A stretch of DNA of 64,000 bases from Pseudomonas frederiksbergensis (GCF_900105495.1 NZ_FNTF01000002.1:248001-312000); one strand, 5' to 3'. Positions 38,377-47,696 are shown, numbered from the stretch's first letter. A program made the numbers and translations. The notes: generated from the sequence alone by a model not told the origin.

Positions 38377-39362
38377 TGAGCCACTCTGATACGCAACCGG
38401 CGACCCATGCCGAAACGCCGCGCAAATCCCGCTGGAGCCGCTGGAAACGGCCGCTGACCATGCTGTTTTTCCTGGCGTTGATCGTCCTGTTCACGATGCT
38501 TGCCCAGCGCATCGAATGGGATGAAGTGTTCCATAACCTCACCGAGTTCAAGGTGCGCACGCTGATCATCGCGTCCGCTCTGACCTTGGTGAGTTTTCTG
38601 GTCTACGCCTGCTTCGACTTGATCGGCCGTACCTACATACGCCAGGACCTGACGTGGAAGCAGATCTTGCCGGTGGGGATTATCAGCTATGCCTTCAACC
38701 TCAATCTGAGCGCTTGGGTCGGCGGTGTTGCCATGCGTTATCGGCTGTATTCGCGACTCGGGGTGAGCAAGGGCAACATCGCGAAAATTCTCGGGTTGAG
38801 CCTCGCGACGAACTGGTTCGGTTACATGGTGATTGCCGGTGCAGTGTTCAGCAGCGGACTGGTGCGAATGCCGCCAGGCTGGAAGCTGAGCACCGGCGCG
38901 TTGCAAGGTGTGGGCGTGTTGTTGCTGGTGCTGAGCGCGTGCTATCTGGCCGCGTGTCAGTTTTCCAGGCGGCGGGAGTGGGCGATACGCGGGGTGGAAA
39001 TCAACCTGCCGTCGTTGCGCATGGCGGTGCTGCAACTGGCCCTCGGGGCGCTGAACTGGTCGCTGATGGCGGCGGTGATTTTCACCTTGCTGCCGAGCAA
39101 GCTGGATTACCCGCTGGTGCTTGGGGTGTTGCTGATCAGCGCGATTGCCGGGGTCATCACGCACATACCTGCCGGGCTCGGCGTGCTTGAAGCGGTGTTC
39201 GTGGCGCTGCTGCAACATGAAGCGTCCCGAGGCAGCCTGGTGGCCGGATTGCTGGCCTATCGAGCGATCTATTTCATCTTGCCGCTACTGATTACCCTGG
39301 TGATGTACCTGATCGTGGAAGCCAAGGCCAAGTCGTTGCGGATCGAGAAGAAGCCGGGATGA
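38376..39362 (+). CDS. ybhN: YbhN family membrane protein (lysylphosphatidylglycerol synthase TM-like)
   Basis: 328 residues with about eight membrane helices, starting with KRPLTMLFFLALIVLFTMLA after a basic N-terminal tail. The sequences YAFNLNLSAWVGGVAMRYRLYSRLGVS and AGVITHIPAGLGVLEAVFVALLQ are typical of the YbhN/MprF membrane domain, which in MprF flips or makes aminoacyl lipids. The aminoacyl-transferase domain is missing here. Last gene of the DUF72-ybhP-clsB-ybhN run; handling of cardiolipin or its precursor is inference. Confidence 0.9.
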   Translation: MSHSDTQPATHAETPRKSRWSRWKRPLTMLFFLALIVLFTMLAQRIEWDEVFHNLTEFKVRTLIIASALTLVSFLVYACFDLIGRTYIRQDLTWKQILPVGIISYAFNLNLSAWVGGVAMRYRLYSRLGVSKGNIAKILGLSLATNWFGYMVIAGAVFSSGLVRMPPGWKLSTGALQGVGVLLLVLSACYLAACQFSRRREWAIRGVEINLPSLRMAVLQLALGALNWSLMAAVIFTLLPSKLDYPLVLGVLLISAIAGVITHIPAGLGVLEAVFVALLQHEASRGSLVAGLLAYRAIYFILPLLITLVMYLIVEAKAKSLRIEKKPG

Positions 39363-39406
39363 CGCCATCGCGACCCGACTTGCCCGCGAAGAATCCACCG
39401 CCAAAC

Positions 39407-40165
39407 TTACGTCGATTGGATAATGCTCAACCGCTCGCCCACCACCATCTCGGTGATCCAGCCCACCAAAATCGAGGTGTACGCCTGTTGCGAAACAGGC
39501 TCGCTCAAGGCGTGATCGGCGCCGTCGATAATCCGGTGGGTCAGCGAGTGAGTCTGCTGACAGGCCGCACGGTAACTCATGATGGTCGCGTGGGGCACAT
39601 AGTCGTCGGTCTCGGATTCGACCAACAGCACATCACCGGTAAATTGCGAACACGCGTGCAGCGCACGGTTGCTGTCGGCGCGCACTAGCGTGCTGCGGTA
39701 ATCACGTAGATCGAGCTTGTCCAGTTCACGTTTGGGCGTGTGCCATTGATCATCGCGATACAGCGCCGGCACTCGCAGCGCCAGCCAGCGCACCGGGCGC
39801 AATGAGGTCAGGATCGAGGCCAGGTAACCGCCATAACTGGTGCCGACCACGGCAATCGCCGAGGTGTCGAGCGCCGGGTGCGCGAGCAAGCGGTCATACG
39901 CCGCTAGCAGGTCGCGCAGATTGTCTTCCCGGGTGACTCGATTGAGCGCAATACCGGTCCCGCCAGCGTGCCCGCGCAAGTCGAACGTCAGGCACACGCA
40001 ACCCAGACCGGCGATGCCTTTGGCCCGTTCCAGGTCCCGCTCCTGACTGCCGCCCCAACCGTGCACAAAGAGCACGCCGGGCACTTTTGATTTGGGGCTG
40101 AGAAAAGTCCCGATCATCTGTTCATCGTCGATGTCGATCTGAATGGTTTCGCTTCTAGCCGTCAT
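39407..40165 (-). CDS. alpha/beta hydrolase
   Basis: 252 residues. An alpha/beta-hydrolase pattern is clear: the oxyanion HGWGGS (35-40), nucleophile GTSYGG, acid in VESETDDYVP and the final His in DGADHAL. No signal peptide, so cytoplasmic. The start at 40165 lies 11 bases inside the DUF3182 gene, an overlap that implies translational coupling with it. Dienelactone-hydrolase-like or acyl-peptidase-like; the substrate is unknown. Confidence 0.85.
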   Translation of the reverse strand: MTARSETIQIDIDDEQMIGTFLSPKSKVPGVLFVHGWGGSQERDLERAKGIAGLGCVCLTFDLRGHAGGTGIALNRVTREDNLRDLLAAYDRLLAHPALDTSAIAVVGTSYGGYLASILTSLRPVRWLALRVPALYRDDQWHTPKRELDKLDLRDYRSTLVRADSNRALHACSQFTGDVLLVESETDDYVPHATIMSYRAACQQTHSLTHRIIDGADHALSEPVSQQAYTSILVGWITEMVVGERLSIIQST

Positions 40166-41264
40166 AGGATTTAACCGTTACGTACTTGAGGAGAAAGTCA
40201 CTGTTTTGCGCCGGCCCGCGATACACCTCGATGGTGTCTGCCGGTAGCGGCTGATCGGTATAGGTCTCGACCGATGACACGCGAATGGCGCGCATCCCGG
40301 GGTCGTTGAGGAAACTCTGCAAGGCGGCCACTTCAGCGCCGCTGGCACCGCCGATCCGCCAGGACTGCTCGAGCACACCGCTACGCTGTTTGCCGTTACT
40401 GTCCACGCCTTGGGCAATGTCGTAGTTGCGCCGCGAAGCGTAGAAACGGGGAAAAGCCTCATCCGCGGCACGGTCGAACACTTGCGCCTGGTGGATCGCC
40501 AGCCGGACGTCGTCCGGCAGTTCCAGTTCGAGCAGATCATCGTAGTGACCCCGCACTACCAGCAAGTTGGACCCTCCATAAACCTGCTCGCCCTGACCGT
40601 CTTCAGTCAAGTATTGATCACCGCAATAACTCAGCACCGTGTCGCCGATAAAACTCTGACCGACGCTGTGGGTGATCACGTGATCCAGGTCCTGCTCCAG
40701 CACCACACCTTCGGTGAACAGCGTTTTGGCTTCGGGTCTGGCAAGGAAGGCATCGAACTGGTCGAGGCTTTTGATCACTTCCTGACCGCGCCCGGCGCAG
40801 GCATGAATAGGCTTGATGCGGATCGGGCCGGTGTAGAGCAGGTGCTCTGCCGCGGGCCGCGCATCGTCCATGGAAAAAACACTGAGGCCATCGAGCACCA
40901 CGCTGCGCACACGTTCGGAAAACAACGGTGACCAGCCTTGCGGAGCGTGAGCATTTTTGTTGCGCAACCCGTGACTGATGGCCTTGGTGCAGATGAAATC
41001 ATGCTCGACGTAACCGCCCCACAAATCCTCCGGCCCCTTGACGCCTAACTGCTGGGCGGCAGCAGCGCCAACAAGGGTCTGGGTCGGCAACAGATACAGG
41101 TCTCGTCCGTTGTGCAGTGCCGGGTCGTAACTGCCGCCGTATTGAAGCCCCAGGATCTGCGCCAGCCAACGGGCCAGCGCACGATTGGTTTCCACTTCGT
41201 GCAACGGAGCATCGGCGTGCACGGAATGGGCGACCACCAGTTTCTTGCGATTTGCTGGGGTCAT
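40155..41264 (-). CDS. DUF3182 family protein, ATP-grasp-like
   Basis: 369 residues. I recognise DUF3182 from length and overall sequence. The centre resembles an ATP-grasp domain: IRIKPIHACAGRGQEVI as nucleotide-binding lysine and Gly-rich loop, VVLEQDLDHVITHSVGQ as hinge, and GGSNLLVVRG near the metal-binding end. This would make it a carboxylate-amine or carboxylate-thiol ligase, which is inference. It overlaps the alpha/beta hydrolase gene downstream, suggesting a ligase-hydrolase pair. The 207 bases upstream, back to the end of the AraC-type gene, show no clear motif. Confidence 0.78.
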   Translation of the reverse strand: MTPANRKKLVVAHSVHADAPLHEVETNRALARWLAQILGLQYGGSYDPALHNGRDLYLLPTQTLVGAAAAQQLGVKGPEDLWGGYVEHDFICTKAISHGLRNKNAHAPQGWSPLFSERVRSVVLDGLSVFSMDDARPAAEHLLYTGPIRIKPIHACAGRGQEVIKSLDQFDAFLARPEAKTLFTEGVVLEQDLDHVITHSVGQSFIGDTVLSYCGDQYLTEDGQGEQVYGGSNLLVVRGHYDDLLELELPDDVRLAIHQAQVFDRAADEAFPRFYASRRNYDIAQGVDSNGKQRSGVLEQSWRIGGASGAEVAALQSFLNDPGMRAIRVSSVETYTDQPLPADTIEVYRGPAQNSDFLLKYVTVKSYDG

Positions 41265-41471
41265 GCGTCCCCCTTCAATCTGCGCTTGATGAATGTAGTT
41301 GAAGGGGTGCAGAGATCAGGCCAACGGGGGCTCAGGACAAACGTTTTCCAAATCAGCCAGTTGCGAAAAACATGATGGCACCCTGCCTGTTTGATTCTGC
41401 ACGACAGCCTTCAACATTCCGGCATTTTGCACGACCGAAGCCGTACACATTTTTGATCTGTTGTGATCTGG

Positions 41472-42464
41472 CTACCGAGTTACGGCAGTCGGTGTCACCC
41501 CAAACCGCGTCCGGTAGTCACTCGGCGCCAACCCGGTAATCTTCTTGAACGTCGCCCGAAACGCACTCGGATCCTGATACCCCACCGTCCAGGCAATGTG
41601 ATCGATGGTGCCGTTGGTGAACTCGAGCATTTCCCGGGCCTTGCCGACCCGCAGGTGCTGGCAATACTCGGTGGGTTTGAGCCCGGTGGCCGCACGAAAT
41701 CGACGCAGGAACGTGCGCTCTTCCAGCCCTGCCCGCTCGGCCATCGTTGCCAGCGACACATCGGTCGCTCCGGTGCTCTGCAGCCAATGCTGGACCTTGA
41801 GAATCGAAGCATCGCCATGGCTGAGAATGGGTGAAAAATTGCTGCCGCATTCACTCGCGCTGTCGCTGTGTTCCACCACCAGAAACCGCGCGGTACCGGT
41901 GGCGATGCTCGGCCCCAGCAGGCGGTTGACCAGGCGCAAACCCAGTTCGGACCAAGCCATCAGCCCGGCGGTGGTGATCAGGTCGCCGTCGTCGACGATG
42001 GGCGTGTCGGCCTTGAGCTTGATCGCCGGATAACGCTCGGCGAAGGCCTTGGCCGAGGTCCAGTGAGTGGTGGCGCTGCGACCGTCGAGCAGGCCGCTCT
42101 CGGCCAGCAGAATCGACCCCACACAAACCCCGCCGAGTGTCGCGCCATTGGCGTGTTGCTGACGCAGCCAGCGAACCAGCCCCTGCGGTGCCTGGCCTTC
42201 GGAAAAACCGCCGATCGACGGCGGGATCAGCACCGCCACCAACGCACCATCCGCCGCGGGATGACTGTCGTAGACCCGCTCGGGCGCCTGATCGCCGTCA
42301 ACCTGCCAATGGCTGACCCGCAGCAACGGCAATTGCACCGCCTGATGCTCGGCGGCAATCCGGTTCGCCACCCCGAACAAGTCCGTCAACCCATGCACCG
42401 CCGCCATTTGCGCACCCGGATAGATCAGCACGCCCAACTCGGCGATTGGCCTTTGTGCATCCAT
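41472..42464 (-). CDS. GlxA-family transcriptional regulator (DJ-1/PfpI plus AraC domains)
   Basis: 330 residues from MDAQRPIAELG; frame upstream to 42722 overlaps the divergent gene and is not likely coding. The N-terminal half is a DJ-1/PfpI-like domain (GVLIYPGAQMAAVHGL, GVCVGSILLAESGLLDG), with the Cys of the elbow motif present. The C-terminal third is an AraC helix-turn-helix pair (VSLATMAERAGLEERTFLRRF, IDHIAWTVGYQDPSAFRATFKK). It is divergent to a cysteine hydrolase gene with 102 bases between them, so it probably controls that gene. An amide or amine compound as inducer is a guess. Confidence 0.88.
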   Translation of the reverse strand: MDAQRPIAELGVLIYPGAQMAAVHGLTDLFGVANRIAAEHQAVQLPLLRVSHWQVDGDQAPERVYDSHPAADGALVAVLIPPSIGGFSEGQAPQGLVRWLRQQHANGATLGGVCVGSILLAESGLLDGRSATTHWTSAKAFAERYPAIKLKADTPIVDDGDLITTAGLMAWSELGLRLVNRLLGPSIATGTARFLVVEHSDSASECGSNFSPILSHGDASILKVQHWLQSTGATDVSLATMAERAGLEERTFLRRFRAATGLKPTEYCQHLRVGKAREMLEFTNGTIDHIAWTVGYQDPSAFRATFKKITGLAPSDYRTRFGVTPTAVTR

Positions 42465-42566
42465 TGTCAGTTTTCCCCCTTCTATTGTCGGTGCGGCCAA
42501 TCCTCGGACAGCCTGCCAGACCCAATACTTCACTCCACACCCAACAAGCACTTCGAGGAAACAGTC

Positions 42567-43121
42567 ATGGCCAAGCAAGCACTCATCGTAGTCGATATCC
42601 AAAATGACTACTTCCCCCAAGGCAAGTGGCCGCTGGTCGGCGCCGACGCTGCTGCGGACAACGCCGTTCGTCTGCTCAAAGCCTTTCGCGACGCCGGTGA
42701 TTCGGTGGTGCACATCCGCCACGAATTCACCTCCGACGAAGCGCCCTTCTTCACTCCGGGCTCAGAAGGCGCGAAGCTGCACCCCAAAGTCCTCAACCGT
42801 GCCGACGAGCCGGTCGTGCTCAAACACTTCGTCAACTCGTTCCGCGAAACCGATCTGAAATCGATCCTCGACGAGCAAGGCATCAAGGAACTGGTGATCG
42901 TCGGCAGCATGAGCCACATGTGCGTCGATGGCATCACCCGCGCCGCCGCCGACTTTGGCTACACCGTCACAGTGATCCACGACGCCTGCGCTACTCGTGA
43001 CCTGGAGTTCAACGGCATCACTGTTCCGGCAGCCCACGTGCACGCTGCCTTCATGTCAGCCCTGGGTTTTGCCTACGCCAGCGTAGTGTCCACTGACGAG
43101 TTCCTGGCGGCGCATCACTGA
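42567..43121 (+). CDS. isochorismatase-family cysteine hydrolase
   Basis: 184 residues from MAKQALIVVDIQ, with GAGGAAA upstream. The catalytic triad of the family is visible: Asp10 in VVDIQNDYF, Lys in VVLKHFVNSF and Cys in GSMSHMCVDGITR, with the cis-peptide before the Met-Ser segment. It lacks a signal peptide. Family members hydrolyse isochorismate, nicotinamide or other amides; the substrate is open. Divergent from the GlxA-type regulator and followed by a strong terminator, so it is a single-gene unit under that regulator. Confidence 0.88.
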   Translation: MAKQALIVVDIQNDYFPQGKWPLVGADAAADNAVRLLKAFRDAGDSVVHIRHEFTSDEAPFFTPGSEGAKLHPKVLNRADEPVVLKHFVNSFRETDLKSILDEQGIKELVIVGSMSHMCVDGITRAAADFGYTVTVIHDACATRDLEFNGITVPAAHVHAAFMSALGFAYASVVSTDEFLAAHH

Positions 43122-43153
43122 TCAACGCTTGCAATCCGACATTCCCGAAACAA

Positions 43154-43191
43154 GGAAGGCCAGTCACGTGCGCACGTGACTGGCCTTTTTT
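43154..43191 (+). terminator. intrinsic terminator after the cysteine hydrolase gene
   Basis: Fifteen-base arms aaggccagtcacgtg / cacgtgactggcctt with a two-base loop, followed by a run of six T. One of the strongest hairpins in the window. Confidence 0.95.
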
Positions 43192-43260
43192 CTGAGACTT
43201 ACGGCCGAAAAGCCGGATAATGGCGACCAAATCGTCTAGCCGTTATTCTGGTAATCCCCC

Positions 43261-45465
43261 ATGGAAATCAAGGTCAACTTTCTCGACAACCTTCGACTTG
43301 AAGCCAAGTTCGACGACTTCACGGTGGTGGCCGATCAACCTATCCGCTACAAAGGCGATGGCTCGGCACCGGGTCCGTTCGACTACTTCCTGGCGTCGTC
43401 GGCGTTGTGTGCCGCCTACTTCGTGAAGTTGTATTGCAGCACGCGCAATATCCCCACCGAGAACATCCGCCTGTCGCAGAACAATATTGTTGACCCGGAA
43501 AACCGTTACAACCAGATTTTCAAGATCCAGGTCGAGCTACCGGCAGACATCTCCGACAAGGATCGCCAAGGCATCCTGCGTTCCATCGACCGTTGCACCG
43601 TGAAAAAAGTGGTGCAAGCCGGGCCTGAGTTTGTGATCGAAGAAGTGGAAAACCTCGACGCCGATGCCCAGGCGTTGCTGATGCCTGCGTCCAATTCAGA
43701 GGCGCACACCTATATCGCGGGCAAGGATCTGCCGCTGGAGCAAACCATCGCCAACATGTCGGCCATCCTGGCGGACCTGGGCATGAAGATTGAAATCGCC
43801 TCGTGGCGCAATATCGTGCCTAACGTGTGGTCGCTGCATATCCGCGACGCGCACTCACCAATGTGCTTTACCAACGGCAAGGGTGCGACCAAGGAAGGCG
43901 CGTTGGCGTCGGCGTTGGGCGAGTTTATCGAGCGACTCAACTGCAACTTCTTCTACAACGACCAGTTCTGGGGCGAAGACATCGCCAACGCTGCGTTTGT
44001 GCACTACCCGGACGAACGCTGGTTCAAGCCTGGCCGTAAAGATGAACTGCCAACTGAGATTCTCGACGAGTACTGCCTGAAGATTTACAACCGCGACGGC
44101 GAGCTGCGTGGCTCCCACCTGATCGATACCAACTCGGGCAATGAAGAGCGCGGCATCTGCTCGCTGCCGTACGTGCGTCAGTCGGACGGCGAGGTGGTGT
44201 ACTTCCCGTCCAACCTGATTGAAAACCTGTTCCTGAGCAACGGCATGAGTGCCGGTAACACACTGGCCGAAGCCCAGGTGCAGTGCCTGTCGGAGATCTT
44301 CGAGCGCGCGGTAAAGCGCGAAATCATCGAAGGCGAATTCGCACTCCCGGATGTGCCGGCCAGCGTGCTGGCGAAGTACCCCGCCATACTGGCCGGTATT
44401 CAGGCACTGGAAGAGCAGGGATTCCCTGTGTTGGTGAAGGATGCGTCCCTGGGGGGTGAATTCCCGGTGATGTGCGTCACGTTGATGAACCCGCGTACCG
44501 GCGGTGTGTTCGCCTCGTTCGGCGCGCACCCGAGCCTGGAAGTGGCGCTGGAACGCAGCCTGACCGAATTGCTGCAGGGCCGCAGCTTCGAAGGCCTCAA
44601 CGACCTGCCCCAGCCGACGTTTGAAGGCCATGCGGTGACCGAGCCGAACAACTTCGTCGAGCACTTTATCGACTCCAGCGGCGTGGTGTCGTGGCGCTTC
44701 TTCAGTGCCAAATCGGATTACGAATTCGTGGAGTGGGACTTCTCCGGCCAGGGTGAAAACTCGAATGCCGAGGAAGCCGCGACCTTGTTCGGCATTCTCG
44801 AAGGCATGGGCAAGGAAGTGTACATGGCGGTCTACGAGCATATCGGCGCCAAGGCCTGCCGCATCCTCGTACCGGACTATTCGGAAATCTATCCCGCGGA
44901 TGATCTGATCTGGGACAACACCAACAAAGCGCTGTTCTTCCGTGCCGACATCCTCAACCTGCATCGCCTGGACGAAGAAGAACTGCAATCGCTGGTTGAA
45001 CGTCTGGTGGAAAGTGAGCTGGACGACTACACCGACATCACCAGCCTGATCGGCATCGAATTTGACGACAATACGGCGTGGGGCCAGCTGACGATCCTGG
45101 AGTTGAAGCTGCTGATTTATCTCGCCTTGCAGCAATATGAAGAGGCGAAAGAGGCGGTAGAAATGTTCCTGCAGTACAACGACAACACGGTTGAACGCGG
45201 CTTGTTCTACCAAGCGGTCAATGTGGTGCTGGAGATGAAGCTGGACGAAGACCTGGAACTGGAAGACTACGAGGCCAATTTCCGCCGGATGTTTGGCAAC
45301 GAGCGCACGGATGCAGCGATCGGCTCGGTGGACGGCAGCGTGCGTTTCCATGGCTTGACGCCGACCAGCCTGAAACTGGAGGGGCTCGACAGGCACCTGC
45401 GGTTGATCGATAGCTACAAGAAACTGCACTCGGCAAGGGCCAACGTGACCGCGTTATTCAGTTAA
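43261..45465 (+). CDS. OsmC domain/YcaO domain fusion protein
   Basis: 734 residues. Residues 1-135 are an OsmC domain with both redox cysteines, Cys50 (SSALCAAYF) and Cys112 (SIDRCTVKK). From about 150 on is a YcaO domain with the ATP-binding segments SALGEFIER (about 218-226) and QCLSEIFERA (about 341-350) and a TPR-like C-terminal tail (LALQQYEEAKEAVEMFLQYN). YcaO proteins phosphorylate amide oxygens. E. coli YcaO affects RimO-dependent methylthiolation of ribosomal protein S12, and the same role is possible here. The OsmC half might deliver or detoxify a thiol or peroxide. Terminators on both sides make it a one-gene unit. Confidence 0.92.
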   Translation: MEIKVNFLDNLRLEAKFDDFTVVADQPIRYKGDGSAPGPFDYFLASSALCAAYFVKLYCSTRNIPTENIRLSQNNIVDPENRYNQIFKIQVELPADISDKDRQGILRSIDRCTVKKVVQAGPEFVIEEVENLDADAQALLMPASNSEAHTYIAGKDLPLEQTIANMSAILADLGMKIEIASWRNIVPNVWSLHIRDAHSPMCFTNGKGATKEGALASALGEFIERLNCNFFYNDQFWGEDIANAAFVHYPDERWFKPGRKDELPTEILDEYCLKIYNRDGELRGSHLIDTNSGNEERGICSLPYVRQSDGEVVYFPSNLIENLFLSNGMSAGNTLAEAQVQCLSEIFERAVKREIIEGEFALPDVPASVLAKYPAILAGIQALEEQGFPVLVKDASLGGEFPVMCVTLMNPRTGGVFASFGAHPSLEVALERSLTELLQGRSFEGLNDLPQPTFEGHAVTEPNNFVEHFIDSSGVVSWRFFSAKSDYEFVEWDFSGQGENSNAEEAATLFGILEGMGKEVYMAVYEHIGAKACRILVPDYSEIYPADDLIWDNTNKALFFRADILNLHRLDEEELQSLVERLVESELDDYTDITSLIGIEFDDNTAWGQLTILELKLLIYLALQQYEEAKEAVEMFLQYNDNTVERGLFYQAVNVVLEMKLDEDLELEDYEANFRRMFGNERTDAAIGSVDGSVRFHGLTPTSLKLEGLDRHLRLIDSYKKLHSARANVTALFS

Positions 45466-45475
45466 TAGCGCCAAC

Positions 45476-45507
45476 AAAAAAGCGAAGCCAGATGGCTTCG
45501 CTTTTTT
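45476..45507 (+). terminator. intrinsic terminator after the OsmC-YcaO gene
   Basis: aaaaaagcgaagcc and ggcttcgctttttt around a four-base loop, eleven bases after the stop. A and T runs on both sides allow it to act in both directions, also for the convergent flavodoxin gene. Confidence 0.92.
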
Positions 45508-45572
45508 GTTACTGACTGGAGAACTGCGCGTTTCGCCGAAGCGGCAAAGCGGATTTTCGATCTGTGCCATTT

Positions 45573-45586
45573 ATCAGATATCTGAT
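45573..45586. other. perfect 14-base palindrome atcagatatctgat
   Basis: Lies between two convergent genes, an unusual place for an operator. It could be a protein-binding site or chance; no other copy was noticed. Confidence 0.3.
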
Positions 45587-45607
45587 CCCACCGATTGAAT
45601 AAGGGGG

Positions 45608-46297
45608 TCAGTCTTTAAATTGCTTCCATTCGTCGATCCCTGCGAGATTGCGCCGCCGGTTTTCCTGTGCATCGATCCTCTGGGAAGGAAACTTGTCTGC
45701 ACCGACTGCCCAACGTGCCGTCGCTCGCGCCACCCTACGTCCAAAGCGCTCCGCGCTAAGCCTGTCGCCTGGATGCGGAGCGTTCTCCGCCGTGCCCTCA
45801 TTCAGGCTTTGAGTCATCAGGCCTAGCCATGATCCGTTGACGTTCACGTCGTTGAAACCGCCATCGGGATAGTTGCCACCCGGCAAATCCCCGGCGCTTA
45901 CCCACATCATTCCCATTTGCGCCGCGAAGATCGACATCTGCTGCAGCGTTACGAGCTTGTCGCCGGAGCGCGCTCCAGAGTTTGTGAACCCGGCGGCGAT
46001 CTTGTCCTTCCACTCCTGGCTACGCCAAGGCGCGATACCAGCCTCGAGGAACAGCTTGAACAATCCATGGGCCGACCCCATGTAGGTGGGCGCACCAAAG
46101 ATTATGGCGTCAGCCTCCGCTAGCCGGCTCATGACAGCATCATCACGCCACCTGCCATCACTACCGATCTGAGCGGGCACAATCTCGATGAGTTCGGCAC
46201 ATGTTCCCGCAACCACTGCTGCGCCTTGCTGGACATGCTCCGCGACAGTCCGTGTGTGTCCTCGTCCGGATGAATACACAATTACGACGATAGTCAT
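45608..46297 (-). CDS. flavodoxin-family NAD(P)H-dependent oxidoreductase, WrbA-like
   Basis: 229 residues with GGAGAAATAA before the ATG at 46297. The FMN phosphate loop YSSGRGHTRTVAEH opens the protein, followed by IIFGAPTYMGSAHG and GFTNSGARSGDKLVTL, the flavin-contacting loops of WrbA-like flavodoxins, which reduce quinones by two electrons. The C-terminal tail beyond residue 190 is basic and not part of the fold. Base composition in this gene looks less GC-rich at third positions than in its neighbours, by eye. No clear partner; it converges on the OsmC-YcaO gene. Confidence 0.85.
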   Translation of the reverse strand: MTIVVIVYSSGRGHTRTVAEHVQQGAAVVAGTCAELIEIVPAQIGSDGRWRDDAVMSRLAEADAIIFGAPTYMGSAHGLFKLFLEAGIAPWRSQEWKDKIAAGFTNSGARSGDKLVTLQQMSIFAAQMGMMWVSAGDLPGGNYPDGGFNDVNVNGSWLGLMTQSLNEGTAENAPHPGDRLSAERFGRRVARATARWAVGADKFPSQRIDAQENRRRNLAGIDEWKQFKD

Positions 46298-46392
46298 TTA
46301 TTTCTCCTGATTAGGACTGCCACTGGATACGGGTTGGTGCCGTAACTCTAAGACAACAGGTCACTATTCGCGAGGGCTAAAACCGTTGAACA

Positions 46393-46424
46393 CCCGGCCA
46401 CCACCCGATCACGCAATGGCCGGG
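46393..46424. other. GC-rich hairpin after glyA
   Basis: Arms cccggcca / tggccggg with a 16-base loop, just past the glyA stop on the minus strand and upstream of the flavodoxin gene. No T run follows, so it is at best a weak terminator. Confidence 0.4.
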
Positions 46425-46430
46425 CCGGAC

Positions 46431-47696
46431 TCAGCGATAGACCGGAAAACGACGGCACAGCGCGACAACCTGTTCGCGCACGTGGTGCTCGACCTTGTCG
46501 CTTTCACCGTTTTCCAGGGCGTCCAGTACGTCGCATAACCAGCAGGCCACTTGCTCGCAAGCCTCCACATCAAACCCGCGGGTGGTCACCGCCGGGGTGC
46601 CGATACGAAGGCCGGAGGTCACAAACGGTGAGCGCGGGTCATTCGGCACCGAGTTTTTGTTGGCGGTGATAAAGGCACTGCTCAGGGCCGCGTCGGCCTC
46701 CTTGCCGGTGTATGGCTTGTCGGACAGGTCGATCAGCATCATGTGGTTGTCGGTGCCGCCCGAGACGATCTTGTACCCGCGCTTTTGCAACACCCCGGCC
46801 ATGGCCCGGGCGTTGATGACCACTTGGGTCTGGTAAATTCTAAACTCCGGCGCAAGCGCTTCCTTGAACGCCACGGCCTTGGCCGCGATCTGGTGCATCA
46901 GCGGCCCACCCTGTACGCCGGGAAACACAGCGGAGTCGAGCTTTTTGTAGAAAGCTTCATCCTGTCCCTTGGACAAAATCAAACCGCCGCGTGGCCCGCG
47001 CAGGGTTTTGTGCGTGGTGCTGGTGACCACATGCGCATGGGGAAGCGGGTCCGGGTATTCGCCCGCGGCGACCAGCCCGGCGACGTGGGCCATATCGACC
47101 CAGAAGATAGCCCCTACCTTGTCGGCAATGCTGCGCATGCGTGCCCAGTCCTTGTACCGCGAATACGCGGAAAAACCACCGATCAACATTTTTGGGCGTG
47201 TCTGCAGTGCGATGCGCTCCATCTCGTCATAGTCAAGAAAGCCGGTTTTCGGGTTCAGTCCGTAAGGCACGATGGTGTAGTGACGCCCCGAAAAGTTGGC
47301 CGGGTTGCCGTGGGTCAGGTGACCGCCCTGGGCCAGGTTCATGCCCATCACCGTGTCACCGGGGTTGATCAGTGCCAGGAAGACCGCCGCGTTGGCCTGG
47401 GCGCCCGCATGGGGTTGCACGTTGGCGTAGTCGCAGTCGAACAAGGCCTTGACCCGCTTGATGGCCAGCCGCTCGGCCACATCGACGTATTCGCAGCCGC
47501 TGTAATAGCGCTTGCCGGGGTAGCCTTCGGCGTACTTGTTGGTGAGCACCGTGCTCTGGGTTTTCATCACCAGCGGGCTGGCATAGTTTTCCGAGGCGAT
47601 CAGCTCGATATGGTCTTCCTGGCGATGCTCTTCGTTGTGAATCGATTCATACAGCTCAGGGTCGAAAGCGTTGAGGGTCAGCGTCGAGTCGTACAT
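46431..47696 (-). CDS. glyA: serine hydroxymethyltransferase (probable second copy)
   Basis: 421 residues from [11 protein letters not shown]; the longer frame to 47783 runs through the aminotransferase remnant. SHMT signatures are [32 protein letters not shown] and the PLP-lysine motif [15 protein letters not shown] (Lys near 228). The enzyme moves the serine hydroxymethyl group to tetrahydrofolate and makes glycine. Pseudomonads usually carry more than one glyA. This one lies beside other PLP-linked genes rather than the usual housekeeping context, so a specialised role is likely, possibly threonine or hydroxymethyl-amino-acid turnover. Confidence 0.95.
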   Translation of the reverse strand: MYDSTLTLNAFDPELYESIHNEEHRQEDHIELIASENYASPLVMKTQSTVLTNKYAEGYPGKRYYSGCEYVDVAERLAIKRVKALFDCDYANVQPHAGAQANAAVFLALINPGDTVMGMNLAQGGHLTHGNPANFSGRHYTIVPYGLNPKTGFLDYDEMERIALQTRPKMLIGGFSAYSRYKDWARMRSIADKVGAIFWVDMAHVAGLVAAGEYPDPLPHAHVVTSTTHKTLRGPRGGLILSKGQDEAFYKKLDSAVFPGVQGGPLMHQIAAKAVAFKEALAPEFRIYQTQVVINARAMAGVLQKRGYKIVSGGTDNHMMLIDLSDKPYTGKEADAALSSAFITANKNSVPNDPRSPFVTSGLRIGTPAVTTRGFDVEACEQVACWLCDVLDALENGESDKVEHHVREQVVALCRRFPVYR

